Source: Halobaculum rubrum (lineage in GTDB: Archaea > Halobacteriota > Halobacteria > Halobacteriales > Haloferacaceae). Taken from it: a stretch of DNA of 64,000 nt. Every line of letters starts with the position of its first letter. Position 1 is the first letter of the stretch. Shown in pieces: positions 52,814-62,903 of this stretch. The stretch is taken from positions 248,001 to 312,000 of the forward strand of contig NZ_CP082284.1 in assembly GCF_019880225.1 (NCBI RefSeq). The letters are read 5' to 3'. The notes beneath the pieces were generated by a model that was not told the DNA's origin, ran no database searches, and was given only the letters and a program-made list of their open reading frames with translations. The translations under genes and the position numbers were made by a program.

Positions 52814-53620
52814 TTACCGAAAGACGCTAGGAAGTGTTCGTGCTGCGGCAGCACTGATGACAACATTTTGCTCTGTGGCGGTAACGGCTCCATCGACGAT
52901 CTCTCGGATGAGATCAGCCACGGTTCTCCGGTAGAACTCGCCCCGATATCTCCCTTGTATCATGAGCGTGTCTTTATCGTCTTGGGCAGTTGCGCGCTCA
53001 CACACCCACAGGAGCGCGAGCGTCCGGCGAGTCCCAGTCGAGAGCTGGTCGAACCAGTTCGGAAGTGACTTGACCATCGTGAAATCGCCTTGGGGGATGC
53101 CAAGACACACGAGAACCCGCCCAAAGACGCTCGCGTTGGTAGCAGGGATGATCTCGGTGGGCCGATCAGACTCGCCAGCGTGGCGAAGACTGTATCCGGT
53201 TCCAACGACCTCGAGCCCGTGTATGATGAGCTGCCTAGCGATTCGTGTACTCGGATTCCACGCTGGGACGATGCGATCGTTGTCAATACTCCCGCAGGTA
53301 TAGATCCCTGCTGCGAGCACTGCACATGCGTCACCAATCGCGTCTTGGAGTGTTGCATCAAGCCAGCCCAATTCTCGCGCAGTTTCCACAGCGTGAACGG
53401 CATCGGGCTTCCCGCCCTCGATCCATGTTCGGACGCGACTTGGCGGGAGTTCGAGTGCCGTCCCGACACGAGTCCGACCGTGGTCTGGATGCTTCGATGC
53501 GTACTCCATCACACGGTCATAATCCTCGAGTAGGTTTGCTGGGTCTGGATACGACTGCGGATTGTACGTACGGGCGAGGGACTGGACGTCGACAAGAGGC
53601 GTTGTCTGATCCTCGAGCAC
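52814..53620 (-). CDS. HTH protein with LAGLIDADG-like domain (copy 2)
   Basis: Same 268-residue product as 16344-17150. Confidence 0.6.
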   Translation of the reverse strand: MLEDQTTPLVDVQSLARTYNPQSYPDPANLLEDYDRVMEYASKHPDHGRTRVGTALELPPSRVRTWIEGGKPDAVHAVETARELGWLDATLQDAIGDACAVLAAGIYTCGSIDNDRIVPAWNPSTRIARQLIIHGLEVVGTGYSLRHAGESDRPTEIIPATNASVFGRVLVCLGIPQGDFTMVKSLPNWFDQLSTGTRRTLALLWVCERATAQDDKDTLMIQGRYRGEFYRRTVADLIREIVDGAVTATEQNVVISAAAARTLPSVFR

Positions 53621-53651
53621 TGTAGTAAAAAACGGCTACTGATCTGTAGCC

Positions 53652-54092
53652 TTAGTTCGGCGTGTCTTCGCTCGCGAGTGCTTGGGAGGTATCGCCGTTG
53701 GACGATGTCCAAAGCACGCGAACCGTCTCTCCAGCGGGCACGGCCCCGCCGGTGTCAGCACTAAGATTTGCTGTCGTTCCTGCACTTACTGGGAGTTCGA
53801 ATGGAGTCGACTGACCACTGGTGGCATTCAGCGACAGTGAGCCAGTGTTCTGGTCGTTGATCGTGGCGCCTCCGGTGTGAGTAGCGGTGACATTGTAGTC
53901 ACCGGCAGTCGCCGTCTCATTGAAATCGAATTGGAAGTTCGCATTCGGCGTCGTCTGCTGAACGCTGTTACCCAATCCGAGGACGAACGATCCGATGACG
54001 GCCGCGAGGATCACAGTGATCGCGACCATAAGGATGACTCCGATGACAGGGGAGACGGCGCGATCGTCGTCGAGTAGTTGGTTAAAATTCAT
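53652..54092 (-). CDS. Type IV pilin-like protein 1 (copy 2)
   Basis: Same product as 17182-17622, class III signal peptide present. Confidence 0.85.
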   Translation of the reverse strand: MNFNQLLDDDRAVSPVIGVILMVAITVILAAVIGSFVLGLGNSVQQTTPNANFQFDFNETATAGDYNVTATHTGGATINDQNTGSLSLNATSGQSTPFELPVSAGTTANLSADTGGAVPAGETVRVLWTSSNGDTSQALASEDTPN

Positions 54093-54098
54093 TTGTGG

Positions 54099-54512
54099 TC
54101 AGGGCGCGGTTTCCTCAGCGAGTGCTTGCGAAGTATCTCCATTTTGGGAGACCCAGAGGACGCGAACCGTCTCACCTGAAGAGTACGTCACATTGGTAAT
54201 ACTATCTCCAGCGCTCATTTCACCACCACTGTAAGGGGCAGAATCGACACTCGTGTTCAGTGAGACGCGCTCATTTGCAGGGATTGTGTCTCCACCAGTG
54301 TGCGTTGCGTTAACAACGGCGGTGTCGGAAGCGTTCTCGCCAAACTCGAATTGGAAGTTTGCGTTCGGTGCGGTCTGCTGCACGGAGTTTCCGAGGCCGA
54401 GGACGAACGAGCCGATTACGGCCGCGAGAATCACGGTGATCGCGACCATAAGGATGACTCCGATGACCGGAGACACGGCACGATCGTCGTCAAGTAGTTG
54501 CTTGAATTGCAT
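54099..54512 (-). CDS. Type IV pilin-like protein 2 (copy 2)
   Basis: Same product as 17629-18042. Confidence 0.85.
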   Translation of the reverse strand: MQFKQLLDDDRAVSPVIGVILMVAITVILAAVIGSFVLGLGNSVQQTAPNANFQFEFGENASDTAVVNATHTGGDTIPANERVSLNTSVDSAPYSGGEMSAGDSITNVTYSSGETVRVLWVSQNGDTSQALAEETAP

Positions 54513-54734
54513 TGTTAGTAGTTTCCACACAGCGTTGTCCAGCCGGGATCCCCCCGACACTGCTGTGATAACTAAATTACGGTGTGCTTACTTAATAAGT
54601 ATTTCCTCCTAGGTTTCAAGAATGAAAATGACAATTAGACAGAATTCGCCTAAACCAATAGTAGAGCCGTATACTACAAACGGCGACACAGTAATGTTGG
54701 TAAGGCTAGTCATCCAACCTAACTGATAGAGATC

Positions 54735-55115
54735 CTACCCAAGTACTCGAGACGGAGCGATCTTCGCTTGCTCACCCTTCTGATGTGACCCTGCTCCGTA
54801 GAACCGGAGCCGGAGCGATCGTGCCCAAACCGTTCGCGTTTCGAGCACGCGAATTCCACGCCCGACTGGCCGGTACGCAACGAACACGTACCCACCAGAG
54901 GCGCGCACAAGCCGCGTGTGTTGGTCCTTCCAGAGGCGGAACCGCGGCGCCTTCCGCGTCATCATCGCTGCCTTCACGTCCCATGGGTCACCCTCCGAGT
55001 CTCTCGCGTCGGTCCACGACGAGTGATCTACCTCGAGCCCGTACAACTCGCGAGCCACCTGCTCTGCCAGCGCCCCGTACCGAGCTGCGTTCTGCGAGCG
55101 ATTCGTCCTCACCAT
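54735..55115 (-). CDS. PD-(D/E)XK nuclease-like protein (copy 2)
   Basis: Same product as 18265-18645. Confidence 0.55.
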   Translation of the reverse strand: MVRTNRSQNAARYGALAEQVARELYGLEVDHSSWTDARDSEGDPWDVKAAMMTRKAPRFRLWKDQHTRLVRASGGYVFVAYRPVGRGIRVLETRTVWARSLRLRFYGAGSHQKGEQAKIAPSRVLG

Positions 55116-55290
55116 GACGTCTTTTGACCCATGACCTCGCTTCGAGTTCGATTCTTGACCGTGACCCCGATTTTCCCACACCGATCACCCCGGGTTTCCG
55201 CCCGGTGCTTCCGCAGACCCATCACGTAGTAAGTAGGTATATGACAGCCGGGGGGAGGGGAGCGGACGGAACGCACGGAACACAGTGCAG

Positions 55291-56460
55291 TCATACGGTT
55301 TCCCCTTCCGACGGTTCCGGTACGTCCTCTAATTCGTTCCACTCGCCGCGTTCCCACTCCTTCTTTCGGTCCGTCGCCCACGATGTACCGTATCCGGCCT
55401 TTGCAGCCGCGTCCTTCTGCGAGATTCCCTCAGAGTCAGACCACGGTTTGCTATCCAGCAGGTACGACCGGACCCGCTCGCGACGCCGTATCTCGTCCGG
55501 GCTCGGTCCATCCTCTGTATCGTCATCGTCGCCGTCCGCGCCGAGAATCCGGAACTCGGACGCTTCGTGTTCCGAATAAGACTCACGCGTATCCGTGAGC
55601 CCCTGATAATCCGCTCCGTTCTCGAAGGTGTCTTGTCCGCCCTCGGTTTCGAGCAGCCGGGCGAATCCCGGATCGTCACGCTTGGGTTTCTCGATCGCGA
55701 ACGTCGCGAGCCGCCGGAACGCCGCCGCCGTTCGCTTGCGCGTGTGGTTCACCATCAGCACCGAGCCGCGCTTTGCGTGCGGCCCGTGGCTTCCCTCCTT
55801 CTTCCGGATGAACGTCAGCGCGTTCGCGAACGTCTCGGCTTTCGGTCCGTCTTCTCCATAGCCCGAAAGTTCCTGTGCCGTCTCATCGATCACCGCGAGC
55901 ACTTGACCTTCTACCGATGCCATCGCTTCGAGCATCTCTCGGTCTGACCGAACGATCTGGTCGAACCCGTCCCACGCGGTATTTCCGATGATGTGCCCGC
56001 CCGTGCGCGCCGCCCAGGTCCGCGCCACATCGAGCGTTGTCGCGGTCTTCCCCGAACCCGGTGGGCCGAGGACGAGCCCGATCGCGCCCTCGTGTTCCAG
56101 CTGCTCCGCGGCCGACGTGAGCAGGTCTTTTCCGTCCCGTGAGCGGTTCGTCAGTCCGACCATTCCCTGCATTTGCGAGACGTTCCCCTCCGTGAAGGCA
56201 CGATCCGCCATACGCGTACTCGCTGACCGGATGATGTTCCGCGCCAGCGCCGACTCGAGAAACGCCCCGTGCTCGTCAGGGACGAGCCCGCTCTCCCATA
56301 GACTCGCGTAATAATTGAGCAGATCGAGCGTCTCCGCGTCGTCAATCAGCCCAGCGAACTCGCGCACCCACTCGTTTGGCTTGTCCTCGAGCGCCCCGCG
56401 GAGGAACTCGCGCCCCTGCGCCGCCGCGTACACCGACGAGTCCGACGACTTACCGGGCAT
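55291..56460 (-). CDS. P-loop ATPase, VP8-like (copy 2)
   Basis: Same product as 18821-19990, with Walker A G-P-P-G-S-G-K-T. Confidence 0.8.
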   Translation of the reverse strand: MPGKSSDSSVYAAAQGREFLRGALEDKPNEWVREFAGLIDDAETLDLLNYYASLWESGLVPDEHGAFLESALARNIIRSASTRMADRAFTEGNVSQMQGMVGLTNRSRDGKDLLTSAAEQLEHEGAIGLVLGPPGSGKTATTLDVARTWAARTGGHIIGNTAWDGFDQIVRSDREMLEAMASVEGQVLAVIDETAQELSGYGEDGPKAETFANALTFIRKKEGSHGPHAKRGSVLMVNHTRKRTAAAFRRLATFAIEKPKRDDPGFARLLETEGGQDTFENGADYQGLTDTRESYSEHEASEFRILGADGDDDDTEDGPSPDEIRRRERVRSYLLDSKPWSDSEGISQKDAAAKAGYGTSWATDRKKEWERGEWNELEDVPEPSEGETV

Positions 56461-56704
56461 CGTACCCCCGCGTCTCCCACCACAGTACCAGCCGGTTCCC
56501 TGCTTCGGCGGCGTAGGGAATTCCCGCCAGCGCCGCGAGGAACACCAACAGCACGATCGCCGCCAGCGGCTCCGGTAGTTGCCCGCCACCGAACGCCTCC
56601 GGTATCCCGAGCGCGACTCCCCAACCGAGCAGATCAGCCGCCGCCCATGTCGCCACTCGGCGCGTCGTCATCTCCCGGCGGTCCGGAAGCACTAGTAGAC
56701 TCAT
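56450..56704 (-). CDS. Small two-TM membrane protein (copy 2)
   Basis: Same product as 19980-20234. Confidence 0.7.
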   Translation of the reverse strand: MSLLVLPDRREMTTRRVATWAAADLLGWGVALGIPEAFGGGQLPEPLAAIVLLVFLAALAGIPYAAEAGNRLVLWWETRGYDAR

Positions 56705-57537
56705 TCGACACGCCCCCCGTCGTTGGCGATCGATCCGGTCGGCTCGAGCGCCTCGTCATCTTCCAAGAGATCTAGCGAGAACATCTCGCCGTTCTCATCG
56801 TCGTCGAGATCGTCGCCGGTGCCGTCGTCGTCAGGTGCGAGGTGCGACGGGAGCGACTCCGCCGGGAGTTCCTCCGCGATCACGTCGTCGATTGTCTCGT
56901 CACCGAACGACGGCGACAGGTGCGGTTCGAGCGCCGCGTTCTGGTCCGTCGCCCGCCGCGCGTCGAGTCGCCGGAGGATCGACGGGATACGCCGCCGCAG
57001 CGCCCGAGCGTGTCTCGCGTCTTCCTCGTACTGGTCCCGCAGTTCACCCACCATCGCCCGCACCGCCGATTCCTCCGTTTCCCCGAGCACGCGCGACGCG
57101 GGCGCCGCTTCCCGCCAGTTGGCGACCGCCGCATTCGCCTCCGGGTTGTAGATCCGCGCCTCGTAGGTATCCAGCGGCGAGTCCGTCCACGGGTACAGCG
57201 TCCCCTCGTGCACGTCCAGTTCCTCCCACGCTCGATCGTTCAACTCCCACGCTCCGAGCCCCATGTCCGTCGTCTCGTCCAGCGCGACGATGATGTGGCC
57301 CGGCGGGTCCGGCAGCAGGTCGGCTATCTTGTCCCCGACCATCCACGCGACGAGCAGCGTGCCCAGGAACGCGAGCGCCCCGAGCGTCCACCACCCCGGC
57401 AGCGATGGCACCGATGGGTACCCCGCGTCGATCACGTCCATCTCGACTGCGAGCACGTACCCGCCGCCGACCGCGATGATCGTCCGGAGGTTGTCCGAAA
57501 CCAGATTGATGAGTGATTCTCTCGCGGTCATGGTCAT
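56701..57537 (-). CDS. Membrane-anchored virion-operon protein (copy 2)
   Basis: Same product as 20231-21067. Confidence 0.7.
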   Translation of the reverse strand: MTMTARESLINLVSDNLRTIIAVGGGYVLAVEMDVIDAGYPSVPSLPGWWTLGALAFLGTLLVAWMVGDKIADLLPDPPGHIIVALDETTDMGLGAWELNDRAWEELDVHEGTLYPWTDSPLDTYEARIYNPEANAAVANWREAAPASRVLGETEESAVRAMVGELRDQYEEDARHARALRRRIPSILRRLDARRATDQNAALEPHLSPSFGDETIDDVIAEELPAESLPSHLAPDDDGTGDDLDDDENGEMFSLDLLEDDEALEPTGSIANDGGRVE

Positions 57538-58133
57538 GCGATCCGGTCTATCTCGGGCTCGTCCGATTCCTCGAGCTTCTCTCGCGAGCGCTTGAACGAG
57601 AGGTATCCCGTGCCGACCGCCGCGCTCGCGGTGAGTGCTCCGGCGGTCGAATACGTCACCGTCGCCGCGCCCGCTTCGACCGAATCCGTCCGGAGCAACG
57701 CCGCGCCCTTCGCCGACGCGACCGTGATCGCATACGCCCCGTCAAACTCTACGGGCTCGAACGTGATCCGCGTCGTGTCGCTCCCGAGCGAGTAGCCCCG
57801 CGTGGGGATCTTCGTCGCCGTCGCCCCGCTTCCCTCGGTCATCGCCCGCATCACCGCTCCCGTGTCGGTGATCTTGATGCTCGTTGGGTAGTCCGCTTCG
57901 AGTTCGAGCACGAAACTCCCGTCCGTGTACTCCCATGTCCGCACCTTCACCACCGGCCCGAGTTCGACCGCTATCTCCGGACCTTCTGGTGTGTCTGTCG
58001 GCGCCGTCTCGTTCGCTTCCTGCGCGCTCGCCGTTCCCGCTCCGGCGACCGTCGCGGCCGCTCCGCCGAGCGCCGCGAGCACTGTTCTCCGTGTCGTTCC
58101 CGTCGCTTCTGAGTTGTCGGTATTGTCGGTCAT
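57534..58133 (-). CDS. Tat-exported anchored protein (copy 2)
   Basis: Same product as 21064-21663. Confidence 0.75.
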   Translation of the reverse strand: MTDNTDNSEATGTTRRTVLAALGGAAATVAGAGTASAQEANETAPTDTPEGPEIAVELGPVVKVRTWEYTDGSFVLELEADYPTSIKITDTGAVMRAMTEGSGATATKIPTRGYSLGSDTTRITFEPVEFDGAYAITVASAKGAALLRTDSVEAGAATVTYSTAGALTASAAVGTGYLSFKRSREKLEESDEPEIDRIA

Positions 58134-58158
58134 GGTCAAGAAATGGGATCGCCGATAT

Positions 58159-59907
58159 CTAGCTCGGCGTCGTCACTTTGAGATACACGAGCCCGGCCAC
58201 CGCGAGGATCGCCGCCGCCCCGCCGACGGATATCCCGAGCAGCGCCGCGAGCCTCTCAAAGAGCCCCTCGTTTGTCTCGGCGGCGCCGCCCGACGCCTTC
58301 GGTTCGCGACTCTCGATCTCCTCGCGGAGTTCGAGGATACGATTCATCTTTTCGAGTTGTTCACTCGTGTTGCTCGTCTTGTAGACGACTTTCTTGGTTG
58401 TCACCTCGTTTATTTGACCTCCTTCCTCATTGGTGATTGAGGAAACAGTGAACTCTCCAGAGAGTTCCGTAGTCTTACCACCAGTGTGGGCGAGTAGGAC
58501 CGGTCCGGTGATGTTCGACGTGTTGTACGTGGTTCCAGCCTGCCACGAGCCATTCGGCGCGTTGCGCGCCATCAGGAACCCGTTGTACGTCGCGCCCTTG
58601 TACTGGACTTCCATCGTCCCGGTCCCGTTGAGTTCCGGAGAATCGAGTCCCATGGATGAGAGCGCAGCCACCACGTCGTAGGTGGAGTTCGTCCCGTCGA
58701 CAGCCGACTGCCCGTAGCGGAACATCTGTGTGTTCCGACTCAGCACGTCAGCCGCGTCGATCTGTCCCGACTCGTACGCTTGCCACGTGTTTTCAACGAA
58801 AACATCCACCTCGCTCTGCAGGGCGGAGTTTTGAGATTCAATCCGATCCCACCGATTTGCGTAATCGGCGAAGCGGATGTATGTCACCTGATCGTAATCA
58901 GAATTCGGCGGTTTGATCCGGAGGTAAGTCACATTCTGTCCGTGGTAGTAACTCCCCTCTTGAGTCTCGCCCTGCGCGGAAACCTGATTGACAGTTACAG
59001 AGTCGGTCCTCGTTCTGCCGTTCAGAGATTCCTTCTCTTTGAACCTGTACGCTTTCACACCGTGAGCGGTGCCGTTGGCAAGTGTGACAGACGTATCGAC
59101 GGTGCCGATGAAGTACGAATTAGCCGAATTCGCATTCGTGTAGGCCGCACCGGCGTTAGCGTCGAGGACGTTTTCGGCAGTCAACGCAGATTCGTTCTGA
59201 GCGACGCCGAGCATCACATCAGCCGACTTCGCAGACGCATTGTAGGACTCGATGAGATTGATCTGCTTGACAACGTAGTACTCCTGAATTGCCTGTTGCG
59301 CTTTGGACTTCGCTAGCGCCTTCGAAGAGCCGTTTTCATACGCTTGAGCGATCGCCATTTCTGCCTGCATCCACGCGGCGGATTCGGTGTCGTTGAGGTA
59401 GTTGTCGTACACAGCGGATCGAGTCTCAGTCTCCGCTTTTTGCTGTAATCCGGAGTTGTAGATGTCGAGATGCGTTTGATTAGCATCCGAATCTTGCATG
59501 TCCTCAATCGCCTGCGCGCGGTGCGAGTCGGTACACTTGCCATCGAACAGGAACTGATCGGTGGCGTAGCCGCCGAGGCCAAAGGAGAACGTCGCGAGCC
59601 GCTGTGTCTCCGAGCAGTCGTGCGTCGCGGACGCCGGTGCAACCGGCGACCCGGCGAACGGCGCCCCGATCGCCGCCATCACGAGCAGCCCCACGACAAG
59701 CACGCCGCCAACCCGCTCGCGCCTCGGCGTGATCGAGGCGACGAGCCCGCGCAGATCAGCGTCGAGCCCGACGCGAGCCATGACTATGACCAGCGCTGCG
59801 ATAGAGAGGACGGTCGGAGCGATCCACTCGCCCCGGAGTGTCAGGAACCCGGCCGCCGCGAGCGATGCGACGGCCGAGTATGTGAGCAGCAACCGATTCC
59901 AGATCAT
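58159..59907 (-). CDS. Spike-like glycoprotein (copy 2)
   Basis: Same product as 21689-23437. Confidence 0.75.
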   Translation of the reverse strand: MIWNRLLLTYSAVASLAAAGFLTLRGEWIAPTVLSIAALVIVMARVGLDADLRGLVASITPRRERVGGVLVVGLLVMAAIGAPFAGSPVAPASATHDCSETQRLATFSFGLGGYATDQFLFDGKCTDSHRAQAIEDMQDSDANQTHLDIYNSGLQQKAETETRSAVYDNYLNDTESAAWMQAEMAIAQAYENGSSKALAKSKAQQAIQEYYVVKQINLIESYNASAKSADVMLGVAQNESALTAENVLDANAGAAYTNANSANSYFIGTVDTSVTLANGTAHGVKAYRFKEKESLNGRTRTDSVTVNQVSAQGETQEGSYYHGQNVTYLRIKPPNSDYDQVTYIRFADYANRWDRIESQNSALQSEVDVFVENTWQAYESGQIDAADVLSRNTQMFRYGQSAVDGTNSTYDVVAALSSMGLDSPELNGTGTMEVQYKGATYNGFLMARNAPNGSWQAGTTYNTSNITGPVLLAHTGGKTTELSGEFTVSSITNEEGGQINEVTTKKVVYKTSNTSEQLEKMNRILELREEIESREPKASGGAAETNEGLFERLAALLGISVGGAAAILAVAGLVYLKVTTPS

Positions 59908-59911
59908 CGGC

Positions 59912-60430
59912 TTACTCGTCTCCCTCCCGACCGAGCAGCACGTAGCCCCCGACGAGCACGATCGCGACGAGCCCGCCCGTTCCGATCGAGCCGAGCGACG
60001 AGCCGATCCCGCCCCCGCCGCCCGAGCCGGCGACCATCTGGATCGTCCCGACCTCTGCCGAGACGTTCGCCGTCGATGCGGTCGTGTTGTCCACGTGGAC
60101 CATGACCTTGACCTGAGAGTACGCCGAGGCGTTCACGTCCGTGTACTCCACCAGCGACGTGTTCCCCGAGTCCACCGTCACGTTCCTAGTGTCCAGCGTT
60201 CCCGTTTCGTTGCCGTCCGCGTCGATCCCGACGAACTCCACCGTGAAGTTCGCCGATGTGTTCACGTCGCTAGTCGCGTTCAGGTCCGCGTACACACTCC
60301 GTGTATCGCCATCGACGGCGACCGTTTCGTTTGTGAGCTCAACATCGGCGGCGACCGCGCCGCCGGTCGCTCCGATCAGGCCGGCCGCCGCGACGAGCAC
60401 GGCCGCCAGCAGCGCGAGCCCGCGCTTCAT
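59912..60430 (-). CDS. Secreted anchored envelope protein (copy 2)
   Basis: Same product as 23442-23960. Confidence 0.75.
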   Translation of the reverse strand: MKRGLALLAAVLVAAAGLIGATGGAVAADVELTNETVAVDGDTRSVYADLNATSDVNTSANFTVEFVGIDADGNETGTLDTRNVTVDSGNTSLVEYTDVNASAYSQVKVMVHVDNTTASTANVSAEVGTIQMVAGSGGGGGIGSSLGSIGTGGLVAIVLVGGYVLLGREGDE

Positions 60431-60666
60431 GCGTCATTACCTCCGAGCACGTCGAGCCCGATGTTTCCCGCTAGCGACAGCGCGCCCGCGGCGCCGATCA
60501 CGATGTAGACCAGCCCCGCCGACCCGGAACCGAGTAGTTCCGTAACGAGGTTCAGGTCGGCCGCTTCCATCAGGCCCCAGTTGAGTGCGCCGAGCCCCGC
60601 CAGCAGCCACACTGTGACCTTGACCGCGGACTCGTCCGACTCGTAGGGGTTGCGAAGGTCGGCCAT
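60427..60666 (-). CDS. DUF378-like two-TM protein (copy 2)
   Basis: Same product as 23957-24196. Confidence 0.7.
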   Translation of the reverse strand: MADLRNPYESDESAVKVTVWLLAGLGALNWGLMEAADLNLVTELLGSGSAGLVYIVIGAAGALSLAGNIGLDVLGGNDA

Positions 60667-61079
60667 CAGCGCACCCACCCCAGTCCGATCTGTGCGACCG
60701 CCACGCCGAGGATGTAGAGCACGCCCCACAGGTCCGTACTCTGGAAGAACGAGGCAACGTCAGGGAACAGCACCCAGCCGACGAGCAGCGCCGCCGAGCC
60801 AAGCACGGCGTAGGCGTACACGTCGTCCATGTCCTCCTTCATCCGGTCGAGCCCGTCTGCGCTCAACAGGTCTGTGTGGTCGTTTGTGATCACGACCGCC
60901 GCGAACGTCCCGACCGTCACCAGCCACGCGATTGAACTCTCAATACCTGCGACTGTGAACGTATCAGACATCGACACGCCGAACGCCGACACTGTCGCGA
61001 TCCCGGTCATCACCGCGGCCGAGAAGATCGCGAGCACCAGCGCCCCGATGTCCTCCGCGTCAAATTCTTGGTATGCCAT
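60666..61079 (-). CDS. Four-TM VP3-like protein (copy 2)
   Basis: Same product as 24196-24609. Confidence 0.7.
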   Translation of the reverse strand: MAYQEFDAEDIGALVLAIFSAAVMTGIATVSAFGVSMSDTFTVAGIESSIAWLVTVGTFAAVVITNDHTDLLSADGLDRMKEDMDDVYAYAVLGSAALLVGWVLFPDVASFFQSTDLWGVLYILGVAVAQIGLGWVR

Positions 61080-61299
61080 GTTGTGAGTGTGAGTTCTACC
61101 AGGACGCCCGCCGCGTCGTCGGTTCGCTACTGTGCTCCACGTCCGTTGTAGGGGCGTCAGCCCCACCTTTGGCCTTCATAGGTACCTCGTCGGCCGACCA
61201 CGGGCCGATACGGCCGCCGAACCCTCCCCCTCACAAATACCCTAACTTGAACAGCGGGTTCCCCTCAGGGGTTCCCCCCGGGGTACCCACCTCTCGGAC

Positions 61300-61317
61300 G
61301 GGGTTTTATCAAACCCC
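61300..61317. promoter_or_regulatory. Operator-like palindrome over TATA region (copy 2)
   Basis: Same inverted repeat as 24830-24847, before the AbrB-like gene. Confidence 0.55.
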
Positions 61318-61334
61318 GAGGGTAGCGCCCGGAT

Positions 61335-61616
61335 ATGCCCCACAGACGGCTACGGAAGATCGGGACCGACTCCGTCGGGATCGTGCTGGAGCGGTCGGAC
61401 TTTCTGGAGCGGGACGGGATCCTCGACGAGGACGGAGAACTCCCCGAGAACACTACCGCGTTCACCGAGCGGTTGGGAGAACGAACCTACCTCGTCCGCG
61501 TCCCCGAGAACGGACACGTTCCGGAACTACACGAGTGCGCACCGATTCGGCGGGTCGCCGGACAGCTCTATCTGGAGAACACGACGGGCGGGGCGGAAGC
61601 GTCACGGGCGGATTGA
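61335..61616 (+). CDS. AbrB-like small protein (copy 2)
   Basis: Same product as 24865-25146. Confidence 0.6.
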   Translation: MPHRRLRKIGTDSVGIVLERSDFLERDGILDEDGELPENTTAFTERLGERTYLVRVPENGHVPELHECAPIRRVAGQLYLENTTGGAEASRAD

Positions 61617-61637
61617 CCAAACGGGGAGGTCGAAAGT

Positions 61638-62180
61638 CTACGTTGTGCCTTTCGGGAATGCAACATGGGTAGAATAGTCCTCACTCACAATCACTCTGGT
61701 TCCGGTCGGCCATGTGAGTCGACGGATACTCGATAAGACATCGGAGTAAGACCCGATGATATTCTGGAACAATCCCCAACCAAGGATCAGCTCCAAAGTC
61801 AGGTTCACACCACTCAAAAGGAGCAACAGAGAAGCCAGAGATAAGAGTTGAGGCGCAAGCAACATCGGGAGTATATGCTTTACTGGTAGGCTTTCTTCAG
61901 GCACATAAACCATAGTTGGCCACACATAGACGGGGTCGTATCCGAGCGCGGAAGCGGTGACATAGTGTAGAGATTCATGAATGAATATAAAGGAGACAAG
62001 CCCGATTCCAAAGCTCAGAACATACAGCTTTAGATCATTTGGAATAAGAATAATCGACTCTGAGAAGACCAGACCAACAGCAACTGCCAGTAACACCAGT
62101 CTTGCAACAAAGGTGGCCCACTTTGGGAGATTGTATTTTTTATACTCGGTATACCCATTTGGAGAGTCTACCGTCGCCAT
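61638..62180 (-). CDS. DUF3267-like membrane metalloprotease (copy 2)
   Basis: Same product as 25168-25710, with H-E-S-L-H. Confidence 0.7.
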   Translation of the reverse strand: MATVDSPNGYTEYKKYNLPKWATFVARLVLLAVAVGLVFSESIILIPNDLKLYVLSFGIGLVSFIFIHESLHYVTASALGYDPVYVWPTMVYVPEESLPVKHILPMLLAPQLLSLASLLLLLSGVNLTLELILGWGLFQNIIGSYSDVLSSIRRLTWPTGTRVIVSEDYSTHVAFPKGTT

Positions 62181-62237
62181 TCTTTGGCGTTTGCAACTAT
62201 TTATTTCAGTATAAATTCACCTGTCGAGACGTTTTGA

Positions 62238-62501
62238 CTACCGCCACCGACTCTCGATACTCGTCCGATAGTACAACCCGAGAACGTCGGTATTCGCGAT
62301 ATCTTGGATCGTCCGCGGGTTGTATTCCTCCCTCGCGTCCTCGACGTTCCGCGCCGACTGGACGAGGTGGGTAAGCGCCGCGTCGATCACGTCGGACCGC
62401 GGAGGATCGTCGCCGTCGCCGGCCGCGACGATCCCGGCCGCTTGGTCCAGTAGTCGTTTCCGTTCGTCCGACAGCCGCAGGGTCGTTCGTTCAGTCCCCA
62501 T
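62238..62501 (-). CDS. RHH-like small protein (copy 2)
   Basis: Same product as 25768-26031; its TATA box is at 62524-62530. Confidence 0.65.
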   Translation of the reverse strand: MGTERTTLRLSDERKRLLDQAAGIVAAGDGDDPPRSDVIDAALTHLVQSARNVEDAREEYNPRTIQDIANTDVLGLYYRTSIESRWR

Positions 62502-62683
62502 ATCCGGCGGCTGACCTCCCCCCTTTATAATCGCATGTATGAGCGGAGTCCGGATCGCGTCGATCTGGAGTCACCGGAGGGGTCCCGCATTATATACCCC
62601 CGGCCGCGCGGCCGCTCGGAGCTGCGGACTCGACGCGAGGGACCGTCCGGATGTATGCACGAGGACCCCCGCTCGCCTGGGGT

Positions 62684-62744
62684 GTGCATACGCTGGGTGT
62701 GCATACATCGCGGATCCCCGTGACATTGGCGCGCGACCCCGTGG
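62684..62744 (+). repeat. Cassette-border repeat R1 (copy 2)
   Basis: Same sequence as 26214-26274. Confidence 0.85.
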
Positions 62745-62903
62745 ATACGGAGCAAGACCACTCATCAAAGCCACTAGCGGTCTTACCACTCACTTTTCCT
62801 CCCTCATATTTGTAGAAATGGGTATGAGTGCCTCCACAGATTCCTCAGATGAATTATATTTGAAAACAATAATGTAACCGGAAGATGGTTTTTGACTACT
62901 GGA